Assembly (NCBI RefSeq): GCF_041468085.1
Contig: NZ_CP121017.1
Coordinates: 1,033,501 to 1,097,500, forward strand
DNA: 64,000 bases
Direction of reading: 5' to 3'
Source: Tistrella mobilis
GTDB lineage: Bacteria > Pseudomonadota > Alphaproteobacteria > Tistrellales > Tistrellaceae
Every line of letters begins with the position of its first letter. Positions within the stretch are counted from its first letter, which is position 1. The notes below the pieces were generated by a model, which did no database searches, was not told where the DNA came from, and saw only the letters and a list, made by a program, of their open reading frames with translations. Below are positions 16,044 to 27,012 of this stretch, piece after piece. Both the position numbers and the translations under genes were made by a program.

Positions 16044-16301
16044 TTACTGCGGAGGGAGCGGGGGCGTCGGCTGATGATCCCGCTCGACATCAATATCCAC
16101 ACCGCCGGCTTCGCGACCGATCGCGGCAAGCAGGGAGCCGAGCCGCACCGGCTGATCTTCGGCAGCCTGGCGTTCGGGCCGGACGGCTTCTTCCAGAATC
16201 ACCCGCAATTCGGCTTCAGCGCTCCGTCCGTTCATGGCGGCCCTGACGCGCAGCGCATGATCGGTCTCGTGAGAAACATCCCTGACCGTAATCGACGGCA
16301 T
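16044..16301 (-). CDS. FitA-type ribbon-helix-helix antitoxin, orphan
   Basis: An 85-aa protein with the FitA/VapB-type start MPSITVRDVSHETDHALRV and then AAMNGRSAEAELRVILEEAV, the ribbon-helix-helix DNA-binding fold of the FitAB antitoxins. The C-terminal part (SLLAAIGREAGGVDIDVERD) is the usual toxin-binding tail. The PIN-domain toxin gene that normally overlaps or follows is missing: only about 125 bp separate this gene from the end of the convergent XRE gene, and they hold no PIN motif. It is probably a remnant or a solitary regulator. Confidence 0.75.
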   Translation of the reverse strand: MPSITVRDVSHETDHALRVRAAMNGRSAEAELRVILEEAVRPERQAAEDQPVRLGSLLAAIGREAGGVDIDVERDHQPTPPLPPQ

Positions 16302-16407
16302 GCCGGCCTCCTCGGGCTGCGGGCGTTGTAGACCCTATGTGGGGGACGGGGGCGCGCAAGGCTGAGCGCCAGCCACGGCGTCTCGTCCGGTGTGCGGATC
16401 ATGCCGC

Positions 16408-17115
16408 TTATGCCGCCGTGCCCTTCGAGGCGCCGGCATCCGCCGCATCCCGCCGGTCCAGCGCGCCGATGCCCTTGACGATGATCCGGGTGATCTGCTC
16501 GGCCGCGCGGTCGAATTCGGCGCGGGGCAGCCGGTCGCGGTCGAGCACCGCCTGGATCTGGCACGAGAAATCGGCGTAATGCTGGGTGACCGCCCAGATC
16601 ATGAACAGCAGATGATAGGGGTCGACCGGGTCGATGCGGCCCTGGGCGACCCAGCGGTCGATATCCGCGGCGCGTGTGGCGGCCCAGTTGCGCAGCGTCG
16701 TGCGCAAATAGACCATCAGCTGCGGCGCACCGTGGATGATCTCGTTCGCGAAGACCTTCGAGGCGGCGGGGCGGGTGCGCGACAGCTCCATCTTGGCGCG
16801 GACGTAATGGTCGATCGCCTCCACCGGGTCGTCACTGACCCCGAAGCGGTCGGCGGCCTCGAACCACTCGGTGATGATGCTTTCCAGCACGCGGGCGTAG
16901 AGTTGGTTCTTGGTGCGGAAATAGTAGTGCAGATTGGCCTTGGGCACGCCGGCGCGTTCGGCGATCGCCGCCGTGCTGGCGCCGCGAAAGCCCATCTCGG
17001 CGAAAACCTCTTCCGCCGCCGCCAGGATGGCGACGGTGTTCTCCTCGCGGATCTGGGCCTTGCGCGGCAGGGGCTGCCGGGGGGACTCGGGAGCAGGTCC
17101 GGCGGGGTCGGGCAT
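16408..17115 (-). CDS. rutR: TetR family regulator of pyrimidine catabolism, RutR
   Basis: A 235-aa TetR-type repressor. The N-terminal HTH is AAEEVFAEMGFRGASTAAIAE, then AGVPKANLHYYFRTKNQLYARVL, which is typical of the RutR (YcdC) group, as is the C-terminal region with FANEIIHGAP and HLLFMIWAVTQHYADF. RutR binds uracil or thymine and releases DNA when they are present. The assignment is supported by the adjacent reductive pyrimidine pathway genes and by a near-consensus RutR box at 17260-17275. I chose the start at 17115 (AAGGA upstream); longer versions add only a low-complexity proline-rich leader. Confidence 0.88.
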   Translation of the reverse strand: MPDPAGPAPESPRQPLPRKAQIREENTVAILAAAEEVFAEMGFRGASTAAIAERAGVPKANLHYYFRTKNQLYARVLESIITEWFEAADRFGVSDDPVEAIDHYVRAKMELSRTRPAASKVFANEIIHGAPQLMVYLRTTLRNWAATRAADIDRWVAQGRIDPVDPYHLLFMIWAVTQHYADFSCQIQAVLDRDRLPRAEFDRAAEQITRIIVKGIGALDRRDAADAGASKGTAA

Positions 17116-17259
17116 CGATCGGGGGCGTCCTTGGGAAGATGGAAGTGGGGCAGAGCGCAGAGGCACGGGGGCGGACATGGGAGGCGGGGCGGGCATGGGA
17201 GGCAATGGCACAACGGTCGCGCGATGCGGACCGATCTGTCAAAACCCGTTCAGGACATC

Positions 17260-17275
17260 TTGACCGCTTGGTCAG
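17260..17275. promoter_or_regulatory. rutR box: RutR-type operator, TTGACCGCTTGGTCAG
   Basis: The site matches the known RutR consensus TTGACCANNTGGTCAA at all specified positions except the seventh and the last. It lies 145 bp upstream of the rutR start and about 590 bp upstream of mmsA, so it can serve autoregulation and, if the mmsA transcript starts nearby, the catabolic genes. Confidence 0.75.
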
Positions 17276-17747
17276 GATACGTCTAACCTGTTCTTCAGGC
17301 GATGAAGATCGAGAACGATCACGTCGCTCCCGGGACCGGTGAAGCGCCCCCCGCGCACATCGTTCCAGGATCAGGAAGACAGAGGCCGCGTCAAGCGGCC
17401 CGGTGAGGGCGAGCACCGGTGGGAGAGACCCGGCGCCGTCTGACAGTGGAGCAGTATGGCCGAGCCGAGCGGGCGTGTGGACACCCTCCACCCGTTTCGA
17501 CCGATATGCCGGGAGGCCCTTTGAGAATGACCAGCTTCGACTGACCGACCCTCGGTGACCCATGTCGGGTGACCTGCGCGGGACGCTATCCGCCCCCTGA
17601 CCCCCTGGGGCCGGGCTGCGTTGTCGTTTCCGAAGCCCGACATCCGCCGCATGGATATGTGACGACGCCCGCTTTCCGTCTGCGGACTGCCCGCGACGCG
17701 ACGGGAGAGCTGCGTCCGAAGCCGGCTACGCCCAGGCGGCCGCCCCC

Positions 17748-17789
17748 TTCCGACCATTACCCGCTTCCGACCATTACCCGCTCCCGACC
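17748..17789. repeat. Tandem 17-bp repeat upstream of mmsA
   Basis: TTCCGACCATTACCCGC occurs twice head to tail (17748-17764 and 17765-17781), followed by a partial third copy. It lies 77-118 bp before the mmsA start codon and could be a regulator site or a recent duplication. Confidence 0.7.
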
Positions 17790-17865
17790 GGTATTCCCCC
17801 CGCAAACATCCCGCCCGATGGCGTTCAGCCGCCAGGGCGGCCCGCAGAGGACGAAAGACCACCCC

Positions 17866-19365
<1,500 letters not shown>

Positions 19366-19464
19366 GCGGGCACGGCAGATCCGATGCCGCCGCCCATGCG
19401 GCACGGGTGTAGACTCATCTCATCGCATCGTATTCGAGACACAGGATCAGGGGACGATCACACC

Positions 19465-20721
19465 ATGTCGAACATCCGGATCAACGGCGAGCGGCTCTGG
19501 GACAGCCTGATGGAGATGGCGAAAATCGGTGCCACCGAAAAGGGCGGCGTCTGCCGCCTGGCGCTGACCGATCTGGACCGCCAGGGCCGCGATCTGTTCG
19601 TGAAATGGGCGAAGGAGGCGGGCTGCACCATCACGGTGGACAAGATGGGCAACATCTTCGCCCGCCGCGAAGGCCGCAACCCCTCGCTGCCGCCGGTGAT
19701 GACCGGCAGCCATCTGGACAGCCAGCCCACCGGCGGCCGTTTCGACGGCGTCTATGGCGTGCTGGCGGGTCTTGAGGTGCTGCGCACGCTCAACGACCTC
19801 AATTACGAGACCGAGGCGCCGGTCGAGGTGGCGGTCTGGACCAATGAGGAAGGCTCGCGCTTCGCCCCGGCCATGGTCGCGTCGGGCGTGTTCGCGGGGG
19901 TGTTCGACCTGGAATACGGTCTCAGCCGCGCCGATCTGGACGGCAAGACCATGGGCCAGGAGCTGGAGCGGATCGGCTATGCCGGCGACCAGCCGGTGGG
20001 CAAGCCGGTCGGCGCCTATTTCGAGGCCCATATCGAACAGGGCCCGATCCTGGAGGCCGAGGGCAAGACCATCGGCATCGTCACCCACGCCCAGGGCCAG
20101 CGCTGGTACGAGGTGGTGCTGACCGGCCAGGAAGCCCATGCCGGCCCGACCCCGATGCCGATCCGCCGCGACGCCCTGCTGGGGGCGGCGAAGATCGTTC
20201 AGGCGGTCAATAAGATCGGTCTCGACAATGCGCCGGTCGCCTGCGCGACGGTGGGGCTGATGCAGGTTCATCCCAACAGCCGCAACGTCATCCCGGGCCG
20301 GGTGTTCTTCACCATCGACCTGCGCCATCCCTCGGACGAAGTGCTCTCCAAGATGGATCGCGAGCTGCGCGCCGCCATCGACGAGGTGGTGGCCGACGGC
20401 CGGCTGGACGCCAAGGTCGAGCAGATCTTCTACTACGCGCCGGTGCCCTTCGAAGAGGGCTGCGTCAACGCCGTGCGCGCCGCCACTGCGGCCGCGGGCT
20501 TCAGCAACCGCGACATCGTCTCGGGCGCCGGCCACGATGCCTGCTATCTGGCGAAGGTCGCCCCCACGGGCATGATCTTCATCCCCTGCATCGACGGCAT
20601 CAGCCACAACGAGATCGAGGATGCGAAGCCCGAATGGGTTGCGGCCGGGGCGGAAGTGCTGCTGGGCGCGATGCTGGAACGGGCCAATGCCGGATCGGGG
20701 GCCGCTGCCGACGCGGCCTGA
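19465..20721 (+). CDS. M20 family Zn amidohydrolase, probably N-carbamoyl-beta-alanine amidohydrolase (beta-ureidopropionase)
   Basis: A 418-aa metal-dependent hydrolase of the AmaB/HydC/allantoate amidohydrolase group. Metal and active-site motifs are present: TGSHLDSQPTGGRFDGVYGV (His and Asp), WTNEEGSRFAPAM (Glu pair), AHIEQGP, and SGAGHDACYLAKVAPTGMIF with IDGISHNE at the C-terminus. Family members are specific for N-carbamoyl amino acids, N-carbamoyl-beta-alanine or allantoate. With dihydropyrimidinase and PreTA in the same gene run, the third step of reductive pyrimidine degradation is the most likely role, releasing CO2, ammonia and beta-alanine. Confidence 0.88.
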   Translation: MSNIRINGERLWDSLMEMAKIGATEKGGVCRLALTDLDRQGRDLFVKWAKEAGCTITVDKMGNIFARREGRNPSLPPVMTGSHLDSQPTGGRFDGVYGVLAGLEVLRTLNDLNYETEAPVEVAVWTNEEGSRFAPAMVASGVFAGVFDLEYGLSRADLDGKTMGQELERIGYAGDQPVGKPVGAYFEAHIEQGPILEAEGKTIGIVTHAQGQRWYEVVLTGQEAHAGPTPMPIRRDALLGAAKIVQAVNKIGLDNAPVACATVGLMQVHPNSRNVIPGRVFFTIDLRHPSDEVLSKMDRELRAAIDEVVADGRLDAKVEQIFYYAPVPFEEGCVNAVRAATAAAGFSNRDIVSGAGHDACYLAKVAPTGMIFIPCIDGISHNEIEDAKPEWVAAGAEVLLGAMLERANAGSGAAADAA

Positions 20722-20747
20722 TCCGACGCTTTCAGGAACGTGACGAC

Positions 20748-20777
20748 CCCCTGCGGCACCCGAGGGTGCCGCAGGGG
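20748..20777. promoter_or_regulatory. 14-bp perfect hairpin between the amidohydrolase and preT
   Basis: CCCCTGCGGCACCC (20748-20761) and GGGTGCCGCAGGGG (20764-20777) pair perfectly around a two-base loop. No T-run follows, so this is more likely an mRNA-stabilising or attenuating hairpin, or a dispersed palindrome, than a full terminator. Confidence 0.7.
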
Positions 20778-20884
20778 CAACGGATCGGCGGACCCGCGAA
20801 GGGCAGGGGTGGTTCTACCGTCTCTATCCTTGGTTGAGAGAGCCCCGGCCGACAACCAATGACAGACGAAGGACGAGCTTCATC

Positions 20885-22258
20885 ATGGACGAGACGGGTG
20901 ACATCCGGGCCGGCCGTCTGCCGGCGGAAGACCTGGGCCGGAACTTCCTCGATGCCCATCCGCCGCTGAACCGGCGGGCGGCGCTGGTCGAGGCGAGCCG
21001 CTGCCATTTCTGCTGGGACGCGCCCTGCGTGAAGGCGTGCCCCACCTCCATCGACATCCCGAGCTTCATCCGCAAGATCGCGACCGAGAACATGAAGGGG
21101 GCCGCGACCGATATCCTGTCGGCCAACATCATGGGCGGCATGTGCGCCCGGGTCTGCCCGACCGAGATCCTGTGCGAACAGGCCTGCGTGCGCCACGACC
21201 AGGACGACAAGCCGGTCGAGATCGGCCTGCTGCAGCGCCACGCCACCGAATGGGTCTATGGCAGCGACACCACGCCCGCAACCCAGCTGTTCCGGCGGGC
21301 CGCCCCCAGCGGCCGGCGGGTGGCTGTCGTGGGCGGCGGGCCGGCGGGGCTTTCCTGTGCCCATCGCCTGGCCGTGCTGGGCCATGACGTCACGGTGTTC
21401 GAGGCGCGCGAGAAGGCGGGCGGGCTGAACGAATACGGCATCGCCGCCTATAAGACGGTCGATGATTTCGCCGCCCGCGAGGTCGCCTGGATCCTGTCGA
21501 TCGGCGGCATCGAGGTGAAGACCGGCCAGATGCTGGGCCGCGACATCACCCTGGATCAGCTGCGCGCCGAGTATGACGCCGTGTTCCTGGGGCTTGGCCT
21601 GGGTGCGGTCCGCGCGCTGGGCGCCGGGGGCGAGACGCTGGCGGGGGTGGAGCCCGCCGTCGACTTCATCGCCCGGCTGCGCCAGGCCGATGACCTTTCG
21701 ACCCTGCCGGTCGGCCGCCGGGTGGTGGTGATCGGCGGCGGCAACACCGCGGTCGATGCGGCGGTGCAGTCGAAGAAGCTGGGCGCCGAAGACGTCACCA
21801 TGGTCTATCGCCGCGGCACCGGCCAGATGAGCGCCACGCCGGTGGAGCAGGATTTTGCCCGGTCGAACGGCGTGGTGCTGCGCACCTGGATGCGGCCGGT
21901 GAAGGTTCACGGGACCGATGGCCGGGTGACGGGGGTGGAATTCGCCTATACCCGCGCCGGCGAGGACGGGCGCGCGGTGGATACCGGCGAGACCCGGCTG
22001 ATCGCCGCCGATCAGGTGCTGCTGGCGATCGGCCAGGTGCTGCTGCCCGACGGTTTCGGCGGTGCGGCGGTGTTGGAAATGGCCGGCGACCGGATCGCCG
22101 TCGATGCCGGCTTCGCCACCTCGCTTGTCGGCGTCTGGGCCGGCGGCGACTGCGTCGCCGGTGGCATCGACCTGACCGTTCAGGCGGTGGAGCACGGCAA
22201 GCAGGCGGCGCTTTCGATCGATGCCGCCCTTGCCGCCGCCCAGGGCCGCGCGGCCTGA
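20885..22258 (+). CDS. preT: NAD-dependent dihydropyrimidine dehydrogenase, PreT subunit
   Basis: A 457-aa FAD/NAD flavoprotein related to the GltD family. The N-terminus carries the cysteines for iron-sulfur clusters (CHFCWDAPCVKACPTSID and later CARVCPTEILCEQAC). FAD and NAD sites follow in VVGGGPAGLSCAHRLAVLG and VVVIGGGNTAVDAAVQ. With PreA it reduces uracil and thymine to the 5,6-dihydro forms using NADH, or runs in reverse. The ATG at 20885 follows GACGGACGAAGGACGAGC. preA starts 27 bp downstream, so the two subunits are cotranscribed. Confidence 0.93.
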   Translation: MDETGDIRAGRLPAEDLGRNFLDAHPPLNRRAALVEASRCHFCWDAPCVKACPTSIDIPSFIRKIATENMKGAATDILSANIMGGMCARVCPTEILCEQACVRHDQDDKPVEIGLLQRHATEWVYGSDTTPATQLFRRAAPSGRRVAVVGGGPAGLSCAHRLAVLGHDVTVFEAREKAGGLNEYGIAAYKTVDDFAAREVAWILSIGGIEVKTGQMLGRDITLDQLRAEYDAVFLGLGLGAVRALGAGGETLAGVEPAVDFIARLRQADDLSTLPVGRRVVVIGGGNTAVDAAVQSKKLGAEDVTMVYRRGTGQMSATPVEQDFARSNGVVLRTWMRPVKVHGTDGRVTGVEFAYTRAGEDGRAVDTGETRLIAADQVLLAIGQVLLPDGFGGAAVLEMAGDRIAVDAGFATSLVGVWAGGDCVAGGIDLTVQAVEHGKQAALSIDAALAAAQGRAA

Positions 22259-22285
22259 CCCAGAATTTCGGAAGGATATCCCGTC

Positions 22286-23590
22286 ATGGCCGACCTTTCC
22301 TGCGACATCGCCGGCATCCGCTCTCCCAATCCGTTCTGGCTGGCATCCGCCCCGCCGACCGACAAGGAATACAACGTCGTCCGCGCCTTCGAGGCCGGCT
22401 GGGGCGGCGTGGTCTGGAAGACGCTGGGCATCGACCCGCCGGTGGTGAACGTGTCCTCGCGCTATGGCGCGGTGTCGTATAACGGCCAGCGCATCGCCGG
22501 CCTGAACAATATCGAGCTGATCACCGACCGGCCTCTGGCGGTGAACCTGGAAGAGATTGCGCGGGTGAAGCGCAACTGGCCCGACCGGGCGGTCGTGGTC
22601 TCGCTGATGGTGCCCTGCAACGAGGCCGACTGGGCCTGGATCCTGCCCAGGGTCGAAGAGACCGGCTGCGACGGGCTGGAGCTGAATTTCGGCTGCCCCC
22701 ACGGCATGTCGGAACGCGGCATGGGTGCGGCCGTCGGCCAGGTGCCGGAATATGTCGAGATGGTCACCCGCTGGGTGAAGAAGCATTCGCGCCTGCCGAC
22801 CATCGTGAAGCTGACCCCCAACATCACCGATGTCCGCCAGTCGGCGCGGGCGGCGAAGAATGGCGGCGCCGATGCGGTGTCGCTGATCAACACCATCAAC
22901 TCGATCGTCTCGGTCGACCTGGACGTGATGGCGCCGACGCCGACGGTCGACGGCAAGGGGACCCATGGCGGCTATTGCGGCCCGGCGGTAAAGCCGATCG
23001 CGCTCAACATGGTGGCCGAAATCGCCCGCGATGCCGCGACCCGCGGCCTGCCGATCTCGGGCATCGGCGGCGTGCAGTCCTGGCGGGATGCGGCGGAGTT
23101 CATCGCGCTGGGCTGCGGTGGCGTGCAGGTCTGCACCGCCGCGATGCATTACGGCTTCCGCATCGTCCGCGACATGATCGACGGGCTGAACAACTGGATG
23201 GACGAGAAGGGCTATGCCCGGATCGACGACTTCCGCGGCATGGCGGTGCCGAACGTCACCGACTGGCAGTTCCTGAATCTGAAATACGACATCAAGGCGC
23301 GGATCGACCAGGACAAGTGCATCAAATGCGGCCTGTGCCACATCGCCTGCGAGGATACCTCGCATCAGGCGATCACGGCCGAGAAGGACGGCGCGCGCTA
23401 TTTCGACGTGGTCGACAGCGAATGCGTCGGCTGCAATCTGTGCATGCTGGCCTGCCCGGTGGACAACTGCATCACCATGGAACGGGTGGATGCCGGCACC
23501 GAATACCTGAACTGGACCCAGCACCCCAACAACCCGATGGCGCAGCCCGCCGCCGCCGGCACCCCGGAGACGGTCGACGCCGCCGAGTGA
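22286..23590 (+). CDS. preA: NAD-dependent dihydropyrimidine dehydrogenase, PreA subunit
   Basis: A 434-aa protein with an FMN-binding dihydroorotate-dehydrogenase-like barrel (NPFWLASAPPTDKEYN, ELNFGCPHGMSERGMG, KLTPNITDVRQSA, INTINSI, SGIGGVQSWRDAAEFIALG) and a C-terminal pair of 4Fe-4S motifs (CIKCGLCHIAC and CVGCNLCMLACPVDNC). It carries the pyrimidine reduction site and takes electrons from PreT. Gene order preT-preA with a short gap is the normal bacterial arrangement. A SD-like GGAAGGA lies ahead of the ATG. Confidence 0.94.
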   Translation: MADLSCDIAGIRSPNPFWLASAPPTDKEYNVVRAFEAGWGGVVWKTLGIDPPVVNVSSRYGAVSYNGQRIAGLNNIELITDRPLAVNLEEIARVKRNWPDRAVVVSLMVPCNEADWAWILPRVEETGCDGLELNFGCPHGMSERGMGAAVGQVPEYVEMVTRWVKKHSRLPTIVKLTPNITDVRQSARAAKNGGADAVSLINTINSIVSVDLDVMAPTPTVDGKGTHGGYCGPAVKPIALNMVAEIARDAATRGLPISGIGGVQSWRDAAEFIALGCGGVQVCTAAMHYGFRIVRDMIDGLNNWMDEKGYARIDDFRGMAVPNVTDWQFLNLKYDIKARIDQDKCIKCGLCHIACEDTSHQAITAEKDGARYFDVVDSECVGCNLCMLACPVDNCITMERVDAGTEYLNWTQHPNNPMAQPAAAGTPETVDAAE

Positions 23591-23772
23591 TGGCCGACGA
23601 AGGGGGCCGGCTTCCCCGGAACCGGTGCAGAAGATAAGAACAGGCTGGACGATCACGGACCACCGGCATCCATGCCCCCGCATCCCCCGTCACACCCCCG
23701 CGTCCGCGCGCGACGGAGGATGGCCAGGGGCGGGCTGCCGGCGGTCCCATGCCCGGGAGGATGAGAGATCCC

Positions 23773-25302
23773 ATGTCGGATCGCATGGAGTACGGTGCTG
23801 CCGCGCGCGGTGCGGCCCCGAAACCGAGCGCGGCGCACGGCGCCGCATCACGGCATGCCGCCGTGCACGACCCCGCCCTCTGGAACGAGGATCTGGCCCC
23901 GACCACGGCCGATCAGCGCAATTGGGACTGGCCGTCGATCGCCGCCCTCTGGGTCGGCATGGTGGTCTGCGTGCCGACCTATATGATCGCCGCCGGCCTG
24001 GTGTCGGAAGGCATGACCTGGTGGCAGGCGGTTGCGACCGTGCTGGTCGGGAACCTGATCGTGCTGGTGCCGATGATGGCGGTGGGCCATGCCGGCGCCA
24101 AACACGGCATCCCCTTTCCGGTGCTGCTCAGGGCATCCTTCGGCACCCGCGGGGCAAGGCTGCCGGCGCTGATGCGCGGCCTGGTCGCCTGCGGCTGGTT
24201 CGGCATCAACACCTGGGTCGGCGGTCAGGCGATCTATGTGATCCTGAATGCGATCACCGGCGGCGGCGTCACCGGTGCGCCCCTGCCGGGGCTGGGCATT
24301 GATGTCGCCCAGCTGCTGTGCTTCCTGGCCTTCTGGGGCCTGCATCTGTGGTTCGTGGCCAAGGGCACCGAATCCATCCGCTGGCTGGAAAAGGCCGCGG
24401 CCCCGGTGCTGCTGGCCATGGGGCTGGCGCTGCTGGGCTGGGCCTATGTCAATGCGGGCGGCTTCGGCGCCATGTTCTCGCAGCCGTCGGCCTTCGGCCC
24501 CGGCGGTGCCAAAGAAGGGCAGTTCTGGTCGGTGTTCTGGCCCGGGCTGACCGCCATGGTCGGCTTCTGGGCGACGATGGCGCTGAACATCCCCGATTTC
24601 ACCCGCTTCGCCCGCAGCCAGCGTGACCAGTTCCTGGGCCAGGCGATCGGCCTGCCGCTGCCGATGGCGCTGTTCGCCTTCATCGGCGTCGCCGTCACCT
24701 CGGCCACCGTGGTGATCTATGGCGAGGCGGTCTGGGACCCCGTGGCGCTGGCCGGCCGCATGGGCGGCATGGGCGTGGTGCTGGCGCTGTTCGCCCTGCT
24801 GGTGGCGACGCTGACCACCAACATCGCCGCCAATATGGTGGCCCCCGCCAACGGCTTTTCCAACCTGGCGCCGGCAAAGATTTCGTTCAGGATGGGGGGC
24901 TACATCACCGCCGCCATCGGCATCGCGATGTTTCCCTGGAAGCTGATGGAGAGTGCGGGCGATTATCTCTTCGTCTGGCTGGTGGGCTATTCGGCGCTGC
25001 TGGGCCCCATCGCCGGGCTGCTGATCGCGGACTATTTCTTCCTGCGCCGCACGCGGCTGGACATCGACGGGCTGTTCTCGTCCGACGGCCCCTATACCTA
25101 CAAGGGTGGCTGGAACCCGGCCGCCATCATCGCGCTGGTGCTGGGCATCCTGCCCAACCTGCCGGGCTTTCTGTCCAAGGCCGGTATCATCGGCGCGGTC
25201 GCCCCGTTCTGGACCGATCTTTACGGCTATGCCTGGTTCGTCGGGCTCGCCGTCTCGGCCGCGATCTATCTGGTGCTGATGCGCGGCCGCACCGCCGACT
25301 GA
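23773..25302 (+). CDS. NCS1 family nucleobase:cation symporter
   Basis: A 509-aa inner-membrane protein with about 12 hydrophobic segments. NCS1 marks include NWDWPSIAALWVGMVVCVPTY at the start, the conserved stretch GMTWWQAVATVLVGNLIVLVPM, GIPFPVLLRASFGTRGA, and late NMVAPANGFSNLAP and GPIAGLLIADYFFLRR. Family members import uracil, allantoin, hydantoins and related rings; with dihydropyrimidinase and PreTA on either side, uracil or thymine uptake is most likely. Three in-frame starts exist (23749, 23761, 23773). I chose 23773, which follows GGGAGG. Confidence 0.92.
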   Translation: MSDRMEYGAAARGAAPKPSAAHGAASRHAAVHDPALWNEDLAPTTADQRNWDWPSIAALWVGMVVCVPTYMIAAGLVSEGMTWWQAVATVLVGNLIVLVPMMAVGHAGAKHGIPFPVLLRASFGTRGARLPALMRGLVACGWFGINTWVGGQAIYVILNAITGGGVTGAPLPGLGIDVAQLLCFLAFWGLHLWFVAKGTESIRWLEKAAAPVLLAMGLALLGWAYVNAGGFGAMFSQPSAFGPGGAKEGQFWSVFWPGLTAMVGFWATMALNIPDFTRFARSQRDQFLGQAIGLPLPMALFAFIGVAVTSATVVIYGEAVWDPVALAGRMGGMGVVLALFALLVATLTTNIAANMVAPANGFSNLAPAKISFRMGGYITAAIGIAMFPWKLMESAGDYLFVWLVGYSALLGPIAGLLIADYFFLRRTRLDIDGLFSSDGPYTYKGGWNPAAIIALVLGILPNLPGFLSKAGIIGAVAPFWTDLYGYAWFVGLAVSAAIYLVLMRGRTAD

Positions 25303-26823
<1,521 letters not shown>

Positions 26824-26873
26824 CACGACGCGGCGGAGTGATCGCGCCGCTGTAACGGATCCGGACCATTTTC

Positions 26874-26911
26874 GGCCCCGGCTGGGATGCATCCCCCTGC
26901 CGGGGCCTTTT
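26874..26911 (+). terminator. Rho-independent terminator closing the pyrimidine catabolic genes
   Basis: GGCCCCGGC (26874-26882) pairs perfectly with GCCGGGGCC (26899-26907) and is followed by TTTT. It lies 50 bp after the dihydropyrimidinase stop codon. Confidence 0.85.
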
Positions 26912-27012
26912 CGTCCGATGGTCCTGCATGACGCGGGTGACCGGCCGGTGTATCGTTGAACCGAGAGCACGAGAGCGAAGCGCGGCCGGCGGCCGCGAAG
27001 CGGGAGTCTGGG

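Larger units (their letters stand above)
17116..17865. other. 750-bp regulatory region between divergent rutR and mmsA
   Basis: No convincing gene is present. The region holds the RutR box and a tandem 17-bp repeat. It is long for a promoter region in this compact genome. The remainder, from about 17290 to 17740, shows nothing I can assign. Confidence 0.6.
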
